From contig NZ_CP121666.1 in assembly GCF_029714325.1 (NCBI RefSeq), forward strand, positions 8,029,001 to 8,093,000: 64,000 bases of DNA, read 5' to 3'. The notes under the pieces were generated by a model. The model saw only the letters and a list, made by a program, of their open reading frames with translations. It did no database searches and was not told the DNA's origin. The DNA comes from Bradyrhizobium sp. CB1717 (lineage in GTDB: Bacteria > Pseudomonadota > Alphaproteobacteria > Rhizobiales > Xanthobacteraceae). A program made the translations under genes and the position numbers. This document shows positions 28,283 through 36,931 of the stretch, in pieces. Every line of letters begins with the position of its first letter. Position 1 is the first letter of the stretch.

Positions 28283-28660
28283 GCCGTGGTCCTCGATCTT
28301 GTCACATTTTCGAGGCCGGTCTGTTGCGGCATCGGCAGAGTTCCGCAGAGCGAATCGCCGCCCACGACTCCGAACGCTGATTCCGCGGGTCAACGAGAGT
28401 AACCGTTCGCGCCGGCGCGACCGGTCAGTCGCGCCTCACGGCTTGGGACTGGACTCAATTCAGAGCAGCGCCAAGACAGCGACCACCACGACTACACCCG
28501 TCGCGGTCACGCACCAGCATGACAGTTCGAGAACTCGCATGATCAGCCCCGGTTTGAAGGGCCTGCCCTGCCGGGGACGCTATATCGGGAACTCGGACCG
28601 CGGAACCGCAACTTTTTCATGCCGTATGTGTTCACGGCAGGGGCGCAGGACACGCGAGGC
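28283..28660. other. Intergenic, no gene seen
   Basis: About 380 bp with no supported gene, repeat or hairpin. Confidence 0.4.
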
Positions 28661-28768
28661 ATGCCGATGCCCCTAATGCCAGTAGGTCATGTGTTTCTCA
28701 CAGTGGTGATCATGACCCTTGCCTTCCTGGGCGAGGTTGCGGTCTTTGCTCTTCTCGGAATCTTCTGA
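28661..28768 (+). CDS. Possible very small membrane protein
   Basis: A 35-residue ORF with one strong hydrophobic helix (VFLTVVIMTLAFLGEVAVFALLGIF), ending at TGA 28766-28768. CGAGGC lies just before the ATG. Short size makes it uncertain. Confidence 0.33.
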   Translation: MPMPLMPVGHVFLTVVIMTLAFLGEVAVFALLGIF

Positions 28769-28894
28769 CCGCTCCGGACGCGGCTCGCGCAAGCATCGCA
28801 GGGATCCGGAGTGCGCGTCATGGCGCAGCGCACCGGATTGCTACGGACCTCACTTCGCGTGATTCTTTACGATTTCGGCTTAGATTTCGGCTCG

Positions 28895-29068
28895 ATGGAC
28901 AGCGACTATGACCCCGAGCGCGAAGCCGAAGCGGCGATGAAGCTGGCCGCGGCAATCGATGGACCGGAACGGCAACGCTGGATCGGCCTCGCGATGGCGT
29001 GGCAGGAAATCGCTCGCATGCGGTCGCCCTCGATGTTCCGCGCCGGCAGCGAAGAAGAAGCCGCCTAG
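28895..29068 (+). CDS. Small acidic hypothetical protein
   Basis: A 57-residue helical protein (MDSDYDPEREAEAAMKLAAA, RQRWIGLAMAWQEIARMR). The frame is open from 28811 (an 85-residue version), but the conserved-looking part starts at ATG 28895. No signal or membrane segment. It ends in a 4-bp convergent overlap with the next minus-strand gene. Family unknown to me, but the charge pattern is that of a real protein. Confidence 0.55.
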   Translation: MDSDYDPEREAEAAMKLAAAIDGPERQRWIGLAMAWQEIARMRSPSMFRAGSEEEAA

Positions 29069-29334
29069 TCGCAATCCGGCGGGCACTCCGGGCAGGTGTC
29101 GCCGATGGAATTCAGGACATCGCGAATTTCGGCGACGGCTTTGTCCGGAGGGATGCCTGCCGGCGGATCCCGGCGTGCGACGTCGAAGGCGTGCTCGCGG
29201 GCATGCGGATCGGCGCGGTCCTGCATCCAACCGTGCTCCTCGCATTCGCGGATGGCGCCCGCCTCCTGCAGCACGAAGATCGCCCAGCCGCGTAGCGTCC
29301 GGATCGCCGGCCGTCTGTCCCTGGTCATCAGCAT
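29065..29334 (-). CDS. Small hypothetical protein with Cys-rich end
   Basis: An 89-residue protein: IRTLRGWAIFVLQEAGAIRE then HGWMQDRADPHAREHAFDVA, a layout I know from many Bradyrhizobium short proteins, and a C-terminal CPECPPDCD. CAGGAG lies 9 bases upstream of the ATG. No known domain. Confidence 0.6.
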   Translation of the reverse strand: MLMTRDRRPAIRTLRGWAIFVLQEAGAIRECEEHGWMQDRADPHAREHAFDVARRDPPAGIPPDKAVAEIRDVLNSIGDTCPECPPDCD

Positions 29335-29462
29335 CGAGATCGCTCCTGCCGGGACGAATCCTTCCGCCCTCTCGGTCGTTCCGGGCGGTTAGCACGGGTC
29401 AGGGATTCGCAATCGGCGGGGCTGAGGCTTGTCCACGTGTTCCGTGGCGCCTGTGCAGAACG

Positions 29463-30185
29463 CTACGTCGCCAGCGCGGGATCTTCCTTCACGCCGCGAG
29501 CGACGATCCGCAGCGTGCCGTCCGGAAGGGGCCGCTGCAGCTTCAGGGCTTCTTCTGACGGCGCGGTCATCCAGGTCTCGACCTCGTCGGGCGTTGTCAG
29601 GATCACCGGCATCGCCTTGGGATGGATCGCGCCGACCTCGGCGTTGGCCTCCGTCGTCAGGAAGGCGTAGAGGTCGTTGGTGGTCTCGCCTTCCTTCACT
29701 TTCCGCACGGACGTCCAGGTGGTCCAGATGCCGGCGAAGCAGGCGATCGGGCGGGTCTCGTCGAGCGCGAACCAGATGTCGCCGCCCTCCGCCTTGTTGA
29801 ACTCGCTGAACGAATTGAAGGGAACGACGCAGCGGTGCTCCGGCCCTAGCCAGCGAGTCCAATGCTTCGACGTCACGTTCCGGATGTTGGTCGTGCCGCC
29901 GTCGGGCTCCATCCGGAGCAATTCCTTGAAATCCACCGGCTTGCCCTTGGCCTGCAGTTTCTCAGCGCGCTTCTTCGTCGCGTCCATGAGCGCCTTCGAC
30001 GACGACGGCATGCCCCAGCGCGCGGTAACGAACTCCCGGCCCTCGGCGCCATTGCGAACGATTGGTGCCTTGTAGTCCGGAAAGACGCCGGGCATCGGCG
30101 CCAGGTTGCCGACGTAGCGGTTGACGACACGGAACAGCGCGCTGATGGCGGCCTGGTTGGTGGTGATCGAGTATAGGTTACAGAT
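29463..30185 (-). pseudogene. SRAP (YedK/HMCES) gene split from its start codon by an IS element
   Basis: The reading frame gives CNLYSITTNQAA and a full SRAP domain of ~239 residues with Asn (Cys-Asn pair), PMPGVFPDYKAPIV, ARWGMPSSSK, the Glu in FNSFSEF and His in GAIHPKAMPVIL. SRAP enzymes need Cys2, exposed after Met removal, to crosslink to abasic sites in single-stranded DNA. Here Cys2 (30180-30182) is preceded by ATC, not ATG, and no ATG, GTG or TTG is near. The IS1111-type element begins right there. On its far side the strand reads TGA-ATG (ATG at 31557-31555), so the original gene was ATG-TGT-AAC. It is probably inactive unless rare AUC initiation occurs. Confidence 0.75.
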
Positions 30186-30195
30186 GTGGACGGCC
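30185..30195. repeat. IS1111 sub-terminal inverted repeat, right end
   Basis: TGTGGACGGCC, exact reverse complement of 31538-31548. It lies 2 bases inside the deduced right end. Confidence 0.7.
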
Positions 30196-30450
30196 CCCCC
30201 GCTTGTCAGGATTTTAGCAGACTTCTGGCCAGATCGCTTGCTATCAGATGTCCGGCCTGTTTGCGCGGACAAAGCCCGCTGGCCAAGATGGTGTTCGCTA
30301 CGCACGCTCCAAGCACATAGGCGACATTCGTGATGCCAGTGTAATCTACGGAAGCTCGCGCGTATTGACCGATCGGTCCTTCCATCTACTGCGTCCTGCA
30401 AGTTCGTGGGTCATCCGGCGAGCAATCTCGGCCGGTACACTGAGTTCAGA
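30196..30450 (-). other. Non-coding right end of the IS, candidate bridge/seek RNA region
   Basis: 255 bp after the transposase stop without a gene. In IS1111-group elements the guide (bridge or seek) RNA is encoded in this 3' non-coding part. I did not identify the loops; the claim rests on family knowledge and position. Confidence 0.4.
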
Positions 30451-31479
30451 TCAGATGGGCATGGCGGCTACCGGCCGGTTGTACACGCCACCCGATATCA
30501 TCAAGCGCCAGGCGATACGGGCGAACTTGTTGGCTAAGGCCACCGCGACTAACTTCGGCGGCTTTCGCTCCAGCAGCGAAGTGAGCCAGGGTGTCGGCTT
30601 ATGACGGCCCTTTCGAATGTGCCTCAGCAGCGCGGTCGCGCCGACAATCAACGTCGATCGGAGCATTGAATCTCCGGCCTTTGTGATACCGCCATATCGT
30701 TGCCGGCCGCCAGTTGAGTGATCCTTGGGGGTCAGTCCGAGCCAAGCCGCGAAGTCGCGGCCTGATCTGAACGTCTCCGGCGGGGGCGCCTTCATGCTTA
30801 GCATGGACGACCCAATCGGACCGACGCCAGGAATCGTCGCGATCCGCCTGCTGACATCATCCTCACGATGCCACTTCATCAGCTTGGCTTCGATCTTTGC
30901 CAGGCGGGCTTCGACCGCGGCATACTCCTCCGCCTGAAGGCGGAAGAGATCCCGCGCCATTTCCGGTAAGTTGTCATCCTCGAGCACCCGCTTGATAAGT
31001 GCCGTGACGTTCTGCCGACCGGCGGGGCCAACGATGCCAAACTCAGCCGCATAACTCCTGAAGGCATTAGAAAGCTGCGACTTCACGCTGACCAGGCGTT
31101 CCCGCACGGTCATCAACATGCAGGCCGCTTGCCGTTCTTTTGACTTCACCGGTACAAACCGCATACTCGGCCGGGTGACCGCCTCGCACAGCGCCTCGGC
31201 ATCGGCCGCGTCGTTCTTGCCGCGCTTTACGTAAGCCTTCACATATTGGGGCGGGATCAGCTTCACTTCATGACCAAACGACTGCAGCAGGCGCGCCCAG
31301 TGATGCGAACTGCCGCAGGACTCAATGGCGACGAGGACCGGCGGAAGGCGCTCGAAGTAGCGGATCATCTCGGCTCGCCGAAACTGCCGCCGGACGACTA
31401 CTGCCTCGTTCTCGTCAACACCGTGAAGCTGGAAGACCGACTTGGAAGTGTCCATACCGATACGAATGGGAAGATTCAT
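30451..31479 (-). CDS. IS110-family transposase (IS1111 group)
   Basis: A 342-residue DEDD transposase. The RuvC-like N-terminal half has GMDTSKSVFQLHGVD (first Asp), VAIESCGSSHHWAR (Glu) and KRGKNDAADAEALCEAV (Asp pair). The C-terminal transposase_20 domain has IPGVGPIGSS and FAAWLGLTPKDHSTGG with the conserved serine region. It is full length with no frame defect, so the copy may be active. IS1111 enzymes recombine DNA under RNA guidance and prefer specific, often palindromic targets. It disrupts the SRAP gene. Confidence 0.93.
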   Translation of the reverse strand: MNLPIRIGMDTSKSVFQLHGVDENEAVVVRRQFRRAEMIRYFERLPPVLVAIESCGSSHHWARLLQSFGHEVKLIPPQYVKAYVKRGKNDAADAEALCEAVTRPSMRFVPVKSKERQAACMLMTVRERLVSVKSQLSNAFRSYAAEFGIVGPAGRQNVTALIKRVLEDDNLPEMARDLFRLQAEEYAAVEARLAKIEAKLMKWHREDDVSRRIATIPGVGPIGSSMLSMKAPPPETFRSGRDFAAWLGLTPKDHSTGGRQRYGGITKAGDSMLRSTLIVGATALLRHIRKGRHKPTPWLTSLLERKPPKLVAVALANKFARIAWRLMISGGVYNRPVAAMPI

Positions 31480-31537
31480 CAGACTTTCCTCTCATCTAGC
31501 TATGACGCCAGAGCGCCATAGAACCGTGGGGATGAGA

Positions 31538-31548
31538 GGCCGTCCACA
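31538..31548. repeat. IS1111 sub-terminal inverted repeat, left end
   Basis: GGCCGTCCACA, exact reverse complement of 30185-30195, about 6 bases inside the deduced left end. Confidence 0.7.
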
Positions 31549-31557
31549 CCAGCACAT

Positions 31558-32006
31558 TCAGGCTTCCGGGTCCTGATGTCGGGCTCGCTGCGAGAGCTGT
31601 AGCAGCGTCGCGGGCGGTCGGCGACCAGCCTTTGCGCACTTGCTGCACCGGAGCCTACTCGCGAGATCATGGACGGCCGTCGTGGGCGGATGGCGCAGAG
31701 CGGCCATGTCGACCTCACGTTCGCCTTGCATCTCGAGCATTCGATTTCGAGCCAAGGATAGCCACCGTTGATCGCCTGGTCGACAGTCGGCGACGGGTCG
31801 ATCGGACCGCCGTCGGCCCACATGCGCTCGTTCCAGCTTTCGCACGCCAGCTTGTCCGCGGTCCGGATCAGAGCCTCCCCCTTGTCCCGAGCCTCCGCCG
31901 ACTGCGCAGCGAGGATCGTTGTCATCGCGCGTGCCCTCCCCAGCTCCTTGCTGAGCGCCTTTCGGTCGCCTCCGGATAGCGGTGTCGGATGGTGCTTGGG
32001 TGCCAT
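31558..32006 (-). pseudogene. Zinc-ribbon hypothetical protein gene with a frameshift
   Basis: Frame A from ATG 32006 gives a helical N-terminus and GGYPWLEIECSRCK; frame B continues with REVDMAALRHPPTTAVHDLA and LRCSKCAKAGRRPPATLLQL to TGA at 31558. One base missing near 31723 joins them into a ~148-residue protein with two CxxC pairs 30-35 residues apart, a zinc ribbon. It is the middle gene of a three-gene operon: it starts 14 bp after the upstream gene, and its TGA directly abuts the original SRAP ATG (TGAATG). Function unknown; SRAP linkage suggests DNA metabolism. Confidence 0.65.
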
Positions 32007-32020
32007 GGGCCGTCTGCCGG

Positions 32021-32428
32021 CTAGACGTCGTACGATGGCCAGCAGCCGTCTTCCTCATGGCGACCTGTCCGGATCGTGCACGTGTTGTCCAGCAGGCGCT
32101 GGCCGACATCCCGCCAGATCGCGACCTGCCCGTACAGCCGGATGGCATCGGCCTTTTGGGTCTCGACGGTACGGCCGCAGCGCCGGCAACTCACCCTCAG
32201 CAAATGCTGAGGAATTTCGTCCAGCCGCAGGGCGCGTCCGGATGCACGGTGGACCGGATTGGCCCCGTCGGCGCGAGGGTCGTCTAGAAGCGCCTGCCAG
32301 TATTCAGGCGGCAGGTCGTCGCTCGGCGCCGGTCCGGGCGTGGCAGGTGCCTTTCTGCCGACGGCGGCGGCCATCCGTTCCATCTGCTTTCGGGTCGGCA
32401 TGCGCCAGCTTGCTGGTCTGTCGGTCAT
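32021..32428 (-). CDS. Zinc-finger-like hypothetical protein
   Basis: A 135-residue protein. A basic N-terminus (ASWRMPTRKQMERMAAA) and LPPEYWQALLDDPRA are followed by VSCRRCGRTVETQKADAIRL, half of a CxxC zinc site with possible partner cysteines later (DNTCTIR, DGCWPS). It heads the operon that continues with the frameshifted zinc-ribbon gene and the split SRAP gene. I do not know the family; the two zinc proteins share the CxRC style but are not obvious paralogues. Confidence 0.65.
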   Translation of the reverse strand: MTDRPASWRMPTRKQMERMAAAVGRKAPATPGPAPSDDLPPEYWQALLDDPRADGANPVHRASGRALRLDEIPQHLLRVSCRRCGRTVETQKADAIRLYGQVAIWRDVGQRLLDNTCTIRTGRHEEDGCWPSYDV

Positions 32429-32456
32429 CTCGAACTAGAACATATCATGAACATAA

Positions 32457-32955
32457 GAGTCCAGTCCGCCCGAAGAGCGGAACGAGTGCTATCGAAAGGA
32501 CGGCGTAGTCAAAGACGGCGAAGCCTACGTCATAGCCATCGGTGGAGCTCAACTGGGGGCGATGCCGCTCGACCACGGTATCTCGCGATTGCCGCACGTC
32601 GTCGAAGCGGTCCTGCCCGTCGGGCCTTTGGCCTTTCTGGTCGACCGTGACACCGGCAAGATCGGTGGCGGTCACGTATCGGAGCGGTTCGCCATCCGCA
32701 ACGCCAACGGATCGCCGGTCGCCACGACGCCGTTCGTCGATCCGGCCTATGCCGACGTCAGCGCTGCGATCGGCTTCTCGCGGGATCGTGCATGCGGAGC
32801 GAGCCTGCCGATGTACGCGGTACACAACCCTCTCGCTCGGGTACCGATCGCCGCAGGCACGTTCGGCTCTTCGGTAGAGGAATGGCGGGGGCGTGCCGGT
32901 TGGTACGACCGGAGAGTTCATGGACCTCGAACGTTCGATCGCCAAAGACCCATAG
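32457..32955 (+). pseudogene. Remnant of an unknown gene, 5' truncated
   Basis: From 32457 (right after an in-frame TAA) the frame reads NECYRKDGVVKDGEAYVIAI, GGAQLGAMPLDHGISRLPHV, VGPLAFLVDRDTGKIGGGHV and AVHNPLARVPIAAGTFG, clearly protein-like, but there is no ATG, GTG or TTG before 32562. After ~32870 another frame becomes protein-like (GVPVGTTGEFMDLERSIAKD, stop TAG 32953), so a second lesion is likely. The family is not recognised. It is probably debris from an insertion or deletion at the edge of the accessory island. Confidence 0.5.
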
Positions 32956-33129
32956 CGGCGCGAAAGCTCCGATCGGACGATTCGGGCATCGCGTGCGTTC
33001 AAATCCCGTCGAGGCACCGTCGGCGACGCAGTCGGCCGAGGAACGCTAATGCGAGATCGAGTCGGGACCGGTTTCGGCGCATCTTCCGGGGATGGACGAT
33101 GGAGCGATGGGAGACGGCTCCGCGCGCGG

Positions 33130-35061
33130 CTAGAAGATGTCCCACAACTTCGAGAATGGGTTTCTCGGAATGAACTCCTCGTTCAACACGATCTTCCGGT
33201 CGGCCTGCGACAACGAAAGCAGGTCCAACGCCGAAGGATTCGGCACTCTGCCGTACAGGTTCTGCAGGCTCAGCAGGATGCGCCTGTCGAGGTCCCAGTA
33301 ACCGGCGGAGTAGAAGTGCGGCAGATCGTCCTTCAGGAACGCATGGGCCGATGCCGGAAGCTGGCCACGAACGATTGACGGCCGAAGCTGCGGCAGGACT
33401 TGGACGATGAGGCGCCAGCTTTGGCTCGACGACTCGTCGATCGCGGCGCGCAGCAGCGCCGCCTGCATGTTCAGGCGATCAGGTCCCTGCGCGTCGTCGT
33501 TCATCTCGGCGAGGCGTCGGGAGATCTCTTCCGACGACTTCGACAGCCATCGCGGATACCGCAGGATGGCGAGCGCCGCGGCGAGCTCGCTGGTCGACGT
33601 CGCCCGATCGAGCCAGGAGCCCTTGAGTATCGTCTCCGCAAACGACGGGAACGACTGCAACCAGGAGCCTTCGAGACTTCCCCGGGCGTAAGCTCCGGTT
33701 GCGTGACGAAAGACGACGTCCGGATTCTCGGCGATGATCCGGTTCTCCGCGTCTCCCATATTCCGGCGGAGCAATTCCGGGAGAACGTAGCGGCTCGCGA
33801 CCGGAGCCTCGGAGTCTCTAGGAAAGCCAAGCAGCGCATCGTTGCCGACCTTGCTCAATGTGTCCGCATCGACGAGATCCTCCCGGGCCAGCAGCACGTG
33901 GTCGAACATCGATTCCGGAAAGTCGGAAAGAATCGTCGATCTGTCGACGTGCTCGACGACAGCGTCGAGGATCGTCTCCTTCCATGGCGAGAGCGATTCC
34001 CGGTTCAGGTCGTACAGCCGCGCGACGACGCCGACTTGCGAGGGCTTCAGGCCCGCCAACCTGCGCGCGACCTGCGCGTCCGTGGGCGCCTCGGGCAAGG
34101 ATTCCGAAGTCATCAGGCGGAGAAAGTCCGTCGCGGGAATGGACGCTATCAGCCGCGGAGAAGTCGTGCCGAGCCCCATGACGTCGCGCTTGAGGATCGC
34201 GCCTTCGGCGGGGTCGACCAAGGATTCGAACACCTCCGCGGCGGCCTCCATCGGCATTTCGTCCGCGTCGCCCCACCCCTCGAAGAGCTCGACGAGCATC
34301 CGGTAGCTTCGACGGGAATTGGAGATGTCGCGACCGTAACGCCAAAGAAACCTTCGAAGAGGGGTCACGCGGTTTTGGGCCGCGTCTGACGCCGCGAACG
34401 CCACCCAGTCCGCGAAACCGCCGGAGCGGGGTTCGGCCGGCGAGGCCACCTGCACGTCGTAATCGCTCGCGTCGACACCGCGATGCTCCTTCACGGCGGC
34501 GGTGCAGAAGGAGTACGTCGCCCGCAAGCGAGGCCATTGCTGCGACCAGACCGCGAGCACCGCCTCCTCGAGGTCGGCGGCGGATCCGGACGGTGGCAGC
34601 ACGACGCGCTTGCCGGCGTAGTATGTCTCGATGATCTCGGCGATCGGCGAGACGGCGGCGGCCTTGCCGGAGCCGATGTCGATCGGCCCCAACGGTTCGC
34701 CGTATTCGTCGGTGCGGCTCCGGTCGGGCCGCCGGAAAAGCGGCAGCAGCGTCGAGAAGGCCGCCAAAGACGCGGTCGTCTTCTGACCAAGGAGGACGAC
34801 GTGGCTCCAGACGCAGCCGGGGCGCGGCATCTCGGGCGCCGCCCAAGTTCGGAAAACAGCGTACCGACGAGACTCCGGCAGCGGGAGCCCGCTCAGATAG
34901 CTCTCGTCGTCGCCGAGACGCGCGCCGCCGGCGAGATCGGTCGCGATGCTCAGTAGGTACAGATCCTTCGGGGGCAGCCGCAGCGACGACGCGATCTGGC
35001 GGTGGCCGTCCGCGTAGCCGAACAGCGCCTGGTCGAGGATCTCTGGTGCCGTCGCGTTCAA
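33130..35061 (-). CDS. GAP1-N1-type GTPase-associated protein
   Basis: A 643-residue protein. The N-terminus (EILDQALFGYADGHRQIASS, then LPPKDLYLLSIATDLAGG and GCVWSHVVLLG) matches the N1 domain of GTPase-associated protein 1 (GAP1), the hallmark of GTPase-centred conflict systems described by Aravind and colleagues. The remaining ~450 residues are helical, fitting the middle and C-terminal GAP1 parts. A far longer open frame (to 36177) is a shadow of the next genes. The start is TTG 35061, which overlaps the stop of the GTPase gene (TTGA). It probably scaffolds or senses for the GTPases; the mechanism is not known. Confidence 0.75.
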   Translation of the reverse strand: MNATAPEILDQALFGYADGHRQIASSLRLPPKDLYLLSIATDLAGGARLGDDESYLSGLPLPESRRYAVFRTWAAPEMPRPGCVWSHVVLLGQKTTASLAAFSTLLPLFRRPDRSRTDEYGEPLGPIDIGSGKAAAVSPIAEIIETYYAGKRVVLPPSGSAADLEEAVLAVWSQQWPRLRATYSFCTAAVKEHRGVDASDYDVQVASPAEPRSGGFADWVAFAASDAAQNRVTPLRRFLWRYGRDISNSRRSYRMLVELFEGWGDADEMPMEAAAEVFESLVDPAEGAILKRDVMGLGTTSPRLIASIPATDFLRLMTSESLPEAPTDAQVARRLAGLKPSQVGVVARLYDLNRESLSPWKETILDAVVEHVDRSTILSDFPESMFDHVLLAREDLVDADTLSKVGNDALLGFPRDSEAPVASRYVLPELLRRNMGDAENRIIAENPDVVFRHATGAYARGSLEGSWLQSFPSFAETILKGSWLDRATSTSELAAALAILRYPRWLSKSSEEISRRLAEMNDDAQGPDRLNMQAALLRAAIDESSSQSWRLIVQVLPQLRPSIVRGQLPASAHAFLKDDLPHFYSAGYWDLDRRILLSLQNLYGRVPNPSALDLLSLSQADRKIVLNEEFIPRNPFSKLWDIF

Positions 35062-35921
35062 CGCGCGGCCTCTAATCCGGCGAGCCACAGGAGAGGGCGC
35101 GTGATGTCGTGCTTCGTCGCGCCGGGACCGACGACGATGACCCGCTCGCTGGCGGGCAGCGTCGCGAGCAGCCGGTCGCGATCGGGCCCGGGGCCGGCGC
35201 TCTTCTTTGAAAGCCTGCCGCCCTGAGCCGACACCCCGTAAACCCTGACGTCGGTCACGCCGTCGGAATTCTCCAGATACTGCGACAGCAGCGGATAGCG
35301 GTCCTTCAGCCATCTGGCGGCATCGGTCTCGCCCTCGGGCGCCAGATCCCAGGCGGACACCACGACAGCCACCCTCATCGGCGCGGTCGAGAACGGTTCG
35401 CGCCTGAGACACTGCAGCAGGTCCACCAGCTGCACCTGCAGCGGCGTCTTCTCCGGCTCCCAAAGATTGGGATCCGGGGCCTGGGCCTCCTCCTCGTCGG
35501 CATCGAACGCGTCGAGAATGGTCACCGAATCGTCGTTGCGCCGATCGGCGCTCACGAACAGCAGCATGCCGCGCGCGCCCTTGACGAGCTCCACGAACGG
35601 CTCCGGACAGAAGCGCTGGGAAAATGCTTTCTCGAAGGTTTCGCCGGAAAGATCGTCGAATTCGAGCGCGACGTCGGCGCCGGACCTGGCATGCACGAGA
35701 TTGATCCGGATCTTCTCGACCTGCTTCGATCTGGTGCGCTCGACCTCGTAACCCTCGGCCCACGCTTCGGCAATTTCGCCCAGATAGGCGAACTGACCGG
35801 CGTGTTTGCCCTTGGTGAGGGCGTTCGGAATCTCCTCGCTGTCGACCTGGTGCCACAACGCGGCGGCGAACGTCGTCTTTCCGGTATGCTGGAATCCGAA
35901 AACCATGTAGCGGGCGTCCAC
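35058..35921 (-). CDS. P-loop GTPase, double-GTPase 1 (DO-GTPase1) type
   Basis: A 287-residue TRAFAC-like GTPase. Walker A is GFQHTGKT at residues 9-16; the switch II-type DxxG is LEFDDLSGETF near residue 90; strand LLFVSADRRND and AVVVSAWDLAP (a possible specificity NKxD substitute) follow. It lies 11 bp after the DO-GTPase2-type gene and its stop overlaps the TTG of the GAP1 gene, so all are coupled. In the known systems two such GTPases act together as the NTP-dependent switch that controls an effector. I rank the family assignment as likely but not proven without a profile search. Confidence 0.75.
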   Translation of the reverse strand: MDARYMVFGFQHTGKTTFAAALWHQVDSEEIPNALTKGKHAGQFAYLGEIAEAWAEGYEVERTRSKQVEKIRINLVHARSGADVALEFDDLSGETFEKAFSQRFCPEPFVELVKGARGMLLFVSADRRNDDSVTILDAFDADEEEAQAPDPNLWEPEKTPLQVQLVDLLQCLRREPFSTAPMRVAVVVSAWDLAPEGETDAARWLKDRYPLLSQYLENSDGVTDVRVYGVSAQGGRLSKKSAGPGPDRDRLLATLPASERVIVVGPGATKHDITRPLLWLAGLEAAR

Positions 35922-35932
35922 GGCGAATCTCC

Positions 35933-36931
35933 TCAGGCCTTCGAGAGCATGCGGTCAATCTGGCGAGGCGCGTCCGCGATCGGCCGGGGCGCCACGTCCG
36001 GCGGCGGGGCTGGCGAGGTCCAACGAGCGACCAGATCGTCGAGACCGACGATGCCGACCGTGCGATCCGCCTTCGGCAGCGCACAGATCTCGTGCGAGGA
36101 CATGTGCAGGCCCTTAGCCCGGAAGTCCGACACGATGCGCGCCCGATACTCGTCCCCGTATCCGACGTCGGCCGCATCTCCTCCGCGCGAGACGTCGAGC
36201 TTGGTCGACAGGAGCTCGATGTCCTTCGCGTGAGCGAGCGCGCCGTTGTCGTTCAGCGCGTTGATCATCTGGCGGAAGTTGCGGGTGTAGGCGACCCTGT
36301 CGTCCTTGGAGCGGAGCCGCGCACCGTCGAGAAGGAAGCATATCCGATCGGCCAGGTCGAATTCGGTCAGCGTTCCGATCAGATCGGTCGAAGCGCGGGC
36401 GTCGGCGTAGCTTTCGCCCGAGCGGTCCGCGATAGCCAGGTCGATCGTGCCGCCCGAGGCGCGGGCGAGCGCGAGATGGAAGAAGCTCAGCCCGTCGCGC
36501 CGGCTCGTCCTCGGTACCGTCGGCGACGATCGGCCCGAACTGAGGAGCGCGAACGAGTGCAGCTTCGCGAACCCGAGCAAGGTCTCGCTTCCCGCGAAGG
36601 TGAGACCGGCGAACGGCCCCTTGCAGTACATCTCGAATATCGAGGTCAGCAGCGTCGTCTTGCCGACCTTCTCCTCCCCGACGAGCGCGACCACCCGCAG
36701 CTTGCGGCGACGCGACAAAGCGGACAGTTCCGCCGGGGACAACTTGTCGCTCGACCAGATCGGGACCGGCGGCGGGGCCCGCGGCTCGTCGGGGACCTCG
36801 GTCTCGACCGCGTCCTCGACCTCCACGGCGTAGTTGGGACAGCTCTCGACCGGATCGTGCCGGAGCTTGCACTTGCCGTCCGACCCGACATTGCAGCCCG
36901 GCTGGCCACAGATGGGTGCGCCGGCGTTCAT
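35933..36931 (-). CDS. P-loop GTPase with N-terminal Cys cluster, DO-GTPase2 type
   Basis: A 332-residue protein. An N-terminal zinc-binding knot has Cys at 8, 14, 21 and 31. A proline-rich linker follows, then Walker A GEEKVGKTT at residues 85-93, and a DxxG-like ADRSGESY near residue 175. Downstream DIELLSTKLDVS carries a TKxD, similar to the guanine-specificity motif. This layout fits the second GTPase of GAP1 systems. Its ATG overlaps the stop of the GASH-like gene (36928-36931, ATGA). It starts with ATG 36931; an alternative frame is a shadow. Confidence 0.75.
   Translation of the reverse strand: MNAGAPICGQPGCNVGSDGKCKLRHDPVESCPNYAVEVEDAVETEVPDEPRAPPPVPIWSSDKLSPAELSALSRRRKLRVVALVGEEKVGKTTLLTSIFEMYCKGPFAGLTFAGSETLLGFAKLHSFALLSSGRSSPTVPRTSRRDGLSFFHLALARASGGTIDLAIADRSGESYADARASTDLIGTLTEFDLADRICFLLDGARLRSKDDRVAYTRNFRQMINALNDNGALAHAKDIELLSTKLDVSRGGDAADVGYGDEYRARIVSDFRAKGLHMSSHEICALPKADRTVGIVGLDDLVARWTSPAPPPDVAPRPIADAPRQIDRMLSKA

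Larger units (their letters stand above)
30183..31554 (-). mobile_element. IS110-family element, IS1111 group
   Basis: About 1,372 bp: one transposase gene plus ~270 bp non-coding after it and ~75 bp before it. Perfect 11-bp inverted repeats lie close to both ends (30185-30195 and 31538-31548), as expected for the sub-terminal repeats of IS1111-group elements. The ends were deduced from the SRAP gene: removing 30183-31554 restores TGA-ATG-TGT-AAC at the junction. No target duplication is visible, as usual for this family. Exact ends may differ by one or two bases. Confidence 0.75.

Noticed and set aside
32996..33018. TTCAAATCCCGTCGAGGCACC, resembling the T-loop and 3' end of a tRNA, possible attachment site
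   Set aside because: The T-stem does not pair, the acceptor length is off by one and no CCA follows; no second copy was found in the window.
33130..36177. A single 1015-codon minus-strand ORF
   Set aside because: Its first ~370 codons run antisense-frame through the two GTPase genes and are Arg/Pro-rich nonsense; the real protein starts at TTG 35061, coupled to the preceding gene.
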